From: Candidatus Omnitrophota bacterium
GTDB taxonomy: Bacteria > Omnitrophota > Gorgyraeia > Gygaellales > Profunditerraquicolaceae
Length of the DNA stretch: 10,153 bases
Direction: 5' to 3'
Assembly: GCA_028714055.1 (NCBI GenBank)
Contig: JAQTNB010000026.1
Location: forward strand, 1-10,153
Made by a program: the position numbers and the translations under genes. Below, one piece after another: positions 6,687 through 10,153 of this stretch (positions within the stretch are counted from its first letter, which is position 1; each line of letters starts with the position of its first letter). The notes under the pieces were generated by a model that saw nothing but the letters and a program-made list of their open reading frames with translations, was not told the DNA's origin and did not search any database.

Positions 6687-7028
6687 ATGAAGCTGATCAT
6701 CGCGATCATTCAGCCGTATAAGCTGGAAGCGGTTAAGGAAGAACTTTATAAAGCGGAAGTCAATCTGCTCACGGTCAGCGAGGTCCTGGGCCATGGCCGC
6801 CAGAAGGGGGTAGCGGAGGTTTACCGGGGGGCAAAAGAGACCGGCAACCTTTTAAGAAAAGTCCGCCTGGAAATAGCGGTCAACGACAACTTTGTTGAAC
6901 CGACCATCAGCGCGATCAGCAGGGGTGCCAAGACCGGGGAAACCGGTGACGGTAAGATCTTTATCCTTGACCTGAAGGAATGCGTGCGTATCCGCACTGA
7001 AGAACGCGGGCCGGGAGCAATCGGTTAG
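6687..7028 (+). CDS. PII nitrogen regulatory protein 2, lacking the uridylylation Tyr51
   Basis: This 113-residue PII protein starts MKLIIAIIQPYKLEAV. Its ribosome site AGGAGG (6676-6681) overlaps the amt 2 stop codon, and the spacer to that stop is 9 bases, so it is surely co-expressed with amt 2. G37, Q39, K40, G41, Y46 and R47 of the T-loop are present, as are the B-loop TGETGDGKIF and the C-terminal RIRTEE nucleotide segment. The codon for residue 51 (6837-6839) is GAG, giving Glu instead of Tyr, and the second half of the T-loop (KETGNLLRKVRLEIAV) differs from PII-1. It should therefore sense ATP and 2-oxoglutarate and may plug Amt through R47, but cannot be uridylylated at the classical site. 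This T-loop form occurs in other bacterial PII groups as far as I recall. It shares under half its residues with PII-1 by eye. Confidence 0.93.
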   Translation: MKLIIAIIQPYKLEAVKEELYKAEVNLLTVSEVLGHGRQKGVAEVYRGAKETGNLLRKVRLEIAVNDNFVEPTISAISRGAKTGETGDGKIFILDLKECVRIRTEERGPGAIG

Positions 7029-7041
7029 CGGCAAAAAAACG

Positions 7042-7079
7042 GTTACCAGGCAGGGCGATTTCTTACTTGTATATATGAA
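7042..7079 (+). promoter_or_regulatory. Conserved 38-base block, copy 2 (glnA leader)
   Basis: The block has GTTACCAG (7042-7049), 13 bases, TTACTTGTA (7063-7071), 4 bases and TGAA (7076-7079), the same words and spacing as 2490-2527. Downstream, GCAC (7101-7104) and TGTAGTG (7107-7113) also recur, but 19 bases farther away than in copy 1; GCAC and GTGC here can form a 4-bp hairpin around GATGTA. In this copy only, TCTTACTT (7061-7068) can pair with AAGTAAGG (7132-7139), one pair being G-U. Because that helix is absent from copy 1, a DNA-level element (promoter or operator) is favoured over a conserved RNA fold. A separate sigma70-like candidate, TTGTAT-17-TAGAAT, lies at 7068-7096 and overlaps the block. 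Confidence 0.55.
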
Positions 7080-7142
7080 GGTTTGATGCTTAGAATATAG
7101 GCACGATGTAGTGCGGAATTAGGCAGTTTCAAAGTAAGGACA

Positions 7143-7176
7143 GAGGCGTTCTTCCTAAAAATTAGGAGAACGCCTC
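7143..7176 (+). promoter_or_regulatory. Leader hairpin upstream of glnA
   Basis: GAGGCGTTC (7143-7151) pairs with GAACGCCTC (7168-7176), then after one bulged T, TCCTAA (7153-7158) pairs with TTAGGA (7162-7167) around an AAA loop. This gives 15 bp with one bulge. GACA overlaps its left edge (7139-7142). No proper T-run follows, only GTTTTAT from 7181, so it is not a standard terminator. It stands 61 bases before the glnA start, and its lower arm repeats the AGGCGTTCTT motif of the porin leader hairpin at 2552-2577. Confidence 0.7.
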
Positions 7177-7237
7177 GCGTGTTTTATGGGCATTAGATCA
7201 CCACAAAACTATTGTTATGGTCAATAAAGGAGGAAAA

Positions 7238-8746
7238 ATGGTCAAGAAGCAGGTTAAAGCAACCCCGGAAGTAAAGACGAAAAATCCCCTGGTCAATGGA
7301 GCCTTTGACGAGAAGGCTGCCCGCGAGGTCATGAAGCTGGTCAAGGAAAAGAATATCCAGATGATCGACCTTAAGTTCAACGATTTGCCGGGTCTCTGGC
7401 AGCATTTTACTATCCCCGCCTGGGAGTTGCTTGACATTCCCGATATCACCCGCTCTATCTGGGTCGACGGCATCGGGTTTGACGGTTCTTCTATCCGCGG
7501 TTTTCAGAAGATCCAGGAGTCCGATATGATACTTATCCCGGATCCGCAGAGCGCGGTAGTCGACCCGGTCTGTGATGTGCCTACCTTAAGCCTTATTTGC
7601 GATATCTATGATCCTCTGACGCGCAAGCCCTATTCGCGCGATCCCCGTTATATTGCCAAGAAAGCGGAAAAATACCTGAAGGATTCCGGTATTGCCGATA
7701 CCGTTTATTTCGGGCCGGAAGCGGAATTTTTCATTTTTAACGATGTGCGCTTTGACCAGACCGAGAATACGGGGTATTATTTCATTGATTCCGATGAGGG
7801 GGATTGGAATACGGGGAGGAAAGAAGACCCCAATTTAGGCTATAAGATCCGCTTCAAGGAGGGGTATTTCCCGGTGCCTCCGCACGATTCCCTGCAGGAC
7901 CTGCGCAGTAAGATCGTTATGAAGATGAGGGAAGCAGGAATCAACATCGAAGTCCATCATCATGAGGTTGCTACTGCCGGGCAATGCGAGATCGACATCA
8001 AATTCGACAAGCTCACACGGATGGCGGACAACCTTTTGCTTTACAAATATATCATCAAGAACATGGCGCGCAAGAACAACATGGTCGCCACCTTTATGCC
8101 CAAGCCGCTTTTTGCGGATAACGGTTCGGGGATGCATTGCCATCAGAGCCTCTGGAAAGGCGGAGTAAACCTTTTTTACGACAAGAACGGGTATGCCCTT
8201 TTAAGCCAGGAGGCCAAGTATTATATCGGCGGGCTGCTGAAGCATGCGCGCAGCCTCATGGCATTCTGCGCGCCTACTACCAATTCCTACAAAAGGCTTG
8301 TTCCCGGCTATGAAGCGCCGGTTAACCTGGTGTATTCCGCGCGTAACCGCTCGGCAGCAGTAAGGATCCCGATGTATTCCGACAGCCCCAAGGCCAAGAG
8401 GATCGAATTCAGGCCGCCGGATCCGTCATGTAACGGGTATCTTGCTTTCAGCGCCATGCTCATGGCAGGGCTTGACGGTATTCAGAACAAGATCGATCCC
8501 GGTAAACCGACGGATAAAGACCTCTTTGAACTCAGTGAAGAAGAGCTCAAGGAGATTCCTACTGTTCCCGGGTCGCTCTATACCGCGCTTAACGCCTTGG
8601 AGGCGGACCACGACTATTTGCTTAAAGGCGGAGTGTTTACGAAGGACGTGCTGGATGTCTGGCTTGAATATAAGCGCAAGAGAGAGATAGACAGCGTCAG
8701 GATGCGTCCTCACCCCTACGAGTTCTATCTGTATTTTGATATCTAA
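7238..8746 (+). CDS. glnA: Type I glutamine synthetase with Phe at the adenylylation site
   Basis: This 502-residue cytoplasmic enzyme makes glutamine from glutamate, ammonia and ATP. The start is ATG 7238, set by AAAGGAGG (7226-7233); an ATG at 7217 in the same frame would contain that site. An N-terminal Lys-rich tail of about 20 residues precedes the beta-grasp domain. Catalytic and metal-binding segments are intact: FDGSSIRGF, GPEAEFFIFND, VHHHEVATAGQCEID, NGSGMHCHQSLW, the flap VPGYEAPVNLVYSARNRSA, and RIEFRPPDPSCNGYL. The region after EAEFFIFND carries the insertion typical of the GSI-beta form, and the C-terminus RMRPHPYEFYLYFDI is standard. The Tyr397 adenylylation site of E. coli (NLYDLPPEEAKEIP) is here DLFELSEEELKEIP, so F430 replaces the modified Tyr. 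Control by GlnE-type adenylylation is therefore unlikely; regulation may act at the long structured leader (7029-7237). A long hairpin follows the stop. Confidence 0.97.
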   Translation: MVKKQVKATPEVKTKNPLVNGAFDEKAAREVMKLVKEKNIQMIDLKFNDLPGLWQHFTIPAWELLDIPDITRSIWVDGIGFDGSSIRGFQKIQESDMILIPDPQSAVVDPVCDVPTLSLICDIYDPLTRKPYSRDPRYIAKKAEKYLKDSGIADTVYFGPEAEFFIFNDVRFDQTENTGYYFIDSDEGDWNTGRKEDPNLGYKIRFKEGYFPVPPHDSLQDLRSKIVMKMREAGINIEVHHHEVATAGQCEIDIKFDKLTRMADNLLLYKYIIKNMARKNNMVATFMPKPLFADNGSGMHCHQSLWKGGVNLFYDKNGYALLSQEAKYYIGGLLKHARSLMAFCAPTTNSYKRLVPGYEAPVNLVYSARNRSAAVRIPMYSDSPKAKRIEFRPPDPSCNGYLAFSAMLMAGLDGIQNKIDPGKPTDKDLFELSEEELKEIPTVPGSLYTALNALEADHDYLLKGGVFTKDVLDVWLEYKRKREIDSVRMRPHPYEFYLYFDI

Positions 8747-8749
8747 TGA

Positions 8750-8794
8750 GCGCATGACTTGCGTCTGCCTTCGGCAGACGCAAGTCATAAGCGC
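8750..8794. repeat. Long perfect inverted repeat just after glnA
   Basis: ATGACTTGCGTCTGCC (8754-8769) is exactly reverse-complemented at 8773-8788 around a 3-base TTC loop. GCGC on each side (8750-8753 and 8791-8794, two unpaired A) can extend the stem to about 20 bp. No T-run follows on either strand, so it is not a standard intrinsic terminator. It may stabilise the glnA mRNA 3' end, stop transcription by another route, or be a dispersed palindromic repeat. Confidence 0.75.
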
Positions 8795-8801
8795 GAATTA
8801 G

Positions 8802-8860
8802 TCCCGAAGCCTGCGAAGCGATTTTTGCTTGCCAAAAAGCGCAAGCGCTTAGGCGAGGGA
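8802..8860. repeat. REP/MITE-like folded element
   Basis: An imperfect outer stem pairs TCCC, GCCT and AAGC (from 8802 to 8819) with GCTT, AGGC and GGGA (8847-8860), with matching GA internal loops. Inside it GCTTGC (8827-8832) pairs with GCAAGC (8841-8846); alternatively TTTTTG (8822-8827) pairs with CAAAAA (8833-8838). Such compact symmetric folds in gene gaps are typical of dispersed palindromic elements. Only one copy lies in this window, so repetition is not shown. The following stretch 8861-8978 holds no feature I can name beyond a purine-rich ribosome site at its end. Confidence 0.45.
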
Positions 8861-8978
8861 TGACATAGCTCCGGCGTATATGGTTCGGAGTGAAACATCG
8901 CGGCCGGCGATTATGGCGCGGAGCAGGACATACTCGAAGAAATTGACAAGCGTTTCGGCAAGGGATAGGAAACCATCA

Positions 8979-9698
8979 ATGGGCGAGATCCTTATCCTTA
9001 AGCATATCGGCATTGAAGGCCCGGGTACCTTGGGTGATTTTTTAGCTCAAAGTTCCTTTCGCGTGCGGACCATCGAGCTGGGGGAAGGCGAGGACCTCCC
9101 GGAGAATACGGAAGGGCTGCTGGCGCTGGTCCTGCTTGGCGGGCCGATGAATGTTTACGAAGACGAGCGTTATCCGTTCTTAAATAAAGAGGAGAGTTTT
9201 CTCAAGGAAGCCTTGAGATGCAGTATCCCGATATTGGGGATTTGTCTGGGGGCTCAGGTTTTGGCAAAAGCTTGCGGCGCAACGATACGCAAGAACCCGG
9301 TGAAAGAAATAGGGTGGTATCCGGTAGGCCTTTCAGAGCATGGGAGGGGCGATGCGTTATTCGGCGGTTTGCCTGAAACGCTCAACGTCTTTCAGTGGCA
9401 TTATGATACGTTTGATATCCCCGCGGGTGCCTGCAGGCTCGCAGAAGGCGCTGCCTGCCGTAACCAGGCTTTCCGCTTCGGGGCGAATGCCTATGGCCTG
9501 CAGTTTCATATTGAGGTAACTCCGCAGATGATCGGGTCTTGGATAGACAGTTACCAGCAGGAGTCAGGCGTGCGGGAGACAAACGACATGCTCATCGAGG
9601 CATACCGAAGGCACGCAGCGTATGAGGCGCAGGCGCAAAAGCTTTACCTTAACTTTGCGCGCATTATTGATGCATCCAGGGTCTTGGTTGTAAGGTAA
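8979..9698 (+). CDS. Stand-alone class I glutamine amidotransferase (GMP-synthase-like GATase domain)
   Basis: This 239-residue protein is a single class I (triad) glutaminase domain. The nucleophile elbow GICLGAQVLA places the catalytic Cys at 89, and QFHIEVTP supplies H177 and E179. LLGGPMNVYED (about 50-60) is the oxyanion-side Gly-Gly-Pro motif. It opens EILILKHIGIEGPGTLGDFL, as in GMP-synthase-like amidotransferases of about 230-240 residues. No synthetase domain or obvious acceptor partner lies in the window, so its product is unknown. It could release ammonia from glutamine or transfer it to an unidentified acceptor; some relatives act on gamma-glutamyl compounds. I chose ATG 8979 because AGGGATAGGA (8961-8970) is a good ribosome site and homologues begin here. 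The frame extends upstream to an ATG at 8880, but those 33 residues are basic and low in family character. Family call secure, substrate unknown. Confidence 0.85.
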   Translation: MGEILILKHIGIEGPGTLGDFLAQSSFRVRTIELGEGEDLPENTEGLLALVLLGGPMNVYEDERYPFLNKEESFLKEALRCSIPILGICLGAQVLAKACGATIRKNPVKEIGWYPVGLSEHGRGDALFGGLPETLNVFQWHYDTFDIPAGACRLAEGAACRNQAFRFGANAYGLQFHIEVTPQMIGSWIDSYQQESGVRETNDMLIEAYRRHAAYEAQAQKLYLNFARIIDASRVLVVR

Positions 9699-9711
9699 AT
9701 TTTTTTATAAT
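9684..9711 (+). promoter_or_regulatory. Sigma70-type promoter for the Fis-like gene
   Basis: TTGGTT (9684-9689), 16 bases, then a perfect TATAAT (9706-9711). It overlaps the last codons of the amidotransferase gene and would start transcription near 9718, about 18 bases before the GTG of the next gene. AAGGTA (9692-9697) and TACCTT (9711-9716) form a 6-bp inverted repeat bracketing the T-rich spacer and the -10, a possible operator. Confidence 0.6.
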
Positions 9712-9735
9712 ACCTTGCTTAAATATTAGGCATGG

Positions 9736-10128
9736 GTGAAGAGAGCGGATATGACCGATTTCCTGATCGCAGATAACGACGAGAAAGCAAAGGAGATACT
9801 GCTGGCTATGCTTACGCAGCAGGGAAACTTCAGGATCGATATTGCAAAGCAGGAGAATACCATCCGGATCACCAAGCTCGATTCTGGCAAAGAATACAAC
9901 ATACTGACCGAGAAGCTGATCGAGCTGGGGGACGCGTTATCGAAAGAACAGAACGGCGTATTGTACAGGTCGGTGCTGGATATCATAGAGAAGCCTTTGA
10001 TCAAGCATGCGCTGGAGCGCGCCGAAGGCAACCAGCTTAAAGCATCCCGGATCCTGGGGATCAACCGGAATACGATGCGCGCAAAGATCAAAAAACTCGG
10101 GATTAACACGCAAGAGTATAAGGTATAA
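9736..10128 (+). CDS. Fis-type helix-turn-helix DNA-binding protein with an unrecognised N-terminus
   Basis: This 130-residue protein ends with a Fis/NtrC-type DNA-binding domain. A helix around PLIKHALERAEG leads to NQLKASRILGINRNTMRAKI (about 99-118) and then KKLGI, which matches the C-terminal HTH of Fis and of sigma54 enhancer-binding proteins. The first 70 residues (with LIADNDEKAKEILLAMLTQQ and a short beta-like stretch FRIDIAKQENTIRITKL) match no domain I recognise. There is no AAA+ ATPase region, so it is not a normal NtrC-type activator; it may be a nucleoid-type or architectural regulator. The start is uncertain. GTG 9736 gives 130 residues with a weak AGG upstream; ATG 9751 gives 125 residues with GAGAG upstream. 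It has its own promoter, so it is probably a separate unit. A role in controlling the nitrogen genes is only suggested by position. Confidence 0.75.
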   Translation: MKRADMTDFLIADNDEKAKEILLAMLTQQGNFRIDIAKQENTIRITKLDSGKEYNILTEKLIELGDALSKEQNGVLYRSVLDIIEKPLIKHALERAEGNQLKASRILGINRNTMRAKIKKLGINTQEYKV

Positions 10129-10153
10129 TAATAAATAGTATTGGGTATAGAGT

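Noticed and set aside
7099..7116. Sigma54 (-24/-12) promoter upstream of glnA
   Set aside because: GGCAC and TGC are present, but GG and GC are separated by 11 bases instead of 10, and the matching site in the porin leader lacks the -12 GC.
7029..7237. Glutamine riboswitch (glnA RNA motif) in the glnA leader
   Set aside because: The conserved core I remember for that motif is not present; the leader instead resembles the porin leader.
8943..8971. Promoter with TTGACA ahead of the amidotransferase
   Set aside because: The hexamer is perfect but no -10 sequence lies at a usable distance before the start codon.
8880..8978. N-terminal extension of the amidotransferase from ATG 8880
   Set aside because: The 33 residues are basic and unlike the family, and a good ribosome site precedes ATG 8979.

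Overview
The window is a compact bacterial chromosome segment of about 10 kb. Almost all of it is devoted to taking up ammonium, sensing nitrogen status and assimilating nitrogen through glutamine. Nearly every complete gene lies on the + strand with short gaps. The host is probably an uncultured diderm (two-membrane) bacterium: one gene encodes a signal-peptide-bearing putative outer-membrane beta-barrel, and base composition is moderate by eye. The style (short genes with strong Shine-Dalgarno sites, a lone C-terminal Fis-type domain, small helix-turn-helix proteins, hairpin-rich gaps) reminds me of Candidatus Omnitrophota, but nothing here fixes the phylum.

Layout. (1) 1-264: a possible divergent, edge-truncated minus-strand gene, then a strong sigma70-type promoter followed almost at once by an intrinsic-terminator-like hairpin, all ahead of nadE. 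(2) 265-2481: glutamine-dependent NAD+ synthetase, then 3 bases later a small sigma-70-like factor. (3) 2482-2677: a structured leader with a conserved sequence block and two tandem hairpins, the second a textbook terminator, directly ahead of an operon. (4) 2678-5380: putative outer-membrane porin, ammonium transporter 1, PII protein 1 and a 58-residue helix-turn-helix protein that starts on the base after the PII stop codon. (5) 5448-7028: a second, different ammonium transporter/PII pair. (6) 7029-7237: a second structured leader sharing the conserved block, ahead of glnA. (7) 7238-8746: glutamine synthetase, followed by a long perfect hairpin and a REP/MITE-like folded element. (8) 8979-9698: a stand-alone class I glutamine amidotransferase. 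(9) 9736-10128: a protein with a Fis-type DNA-binding C-terminus.

How the genes fit together. Ammonium would cross the outer membrane through the porin and the inner membrane through either Amt channel. Each Amt is paired with its own PII protein, which reports 2-oxoglutarate and ATP/ADP and can plug the channel. GlnA then fixes ammonium into glutamine, and NadE and the amidotransferase are glutamine users. Two regulatory residues are changed: the second PII has Glu where the uridylylated Tyr51 sits, and GlnA has Phe where the adenylylated Tyr sits. This suggests the covalent GlnD/GlnE cascade is reduced or absent. The most interesting feature is the 38-base block shared, with identical spacing, between the leaders of the porin-amt operon (2490-2527) and glnA (7042-7079). 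In both cases GACA and a hairpin containing AGGCGTTCTT follow downstream. It may be an undescribed nitrogen-responsive promoter or leader-attenuation system.
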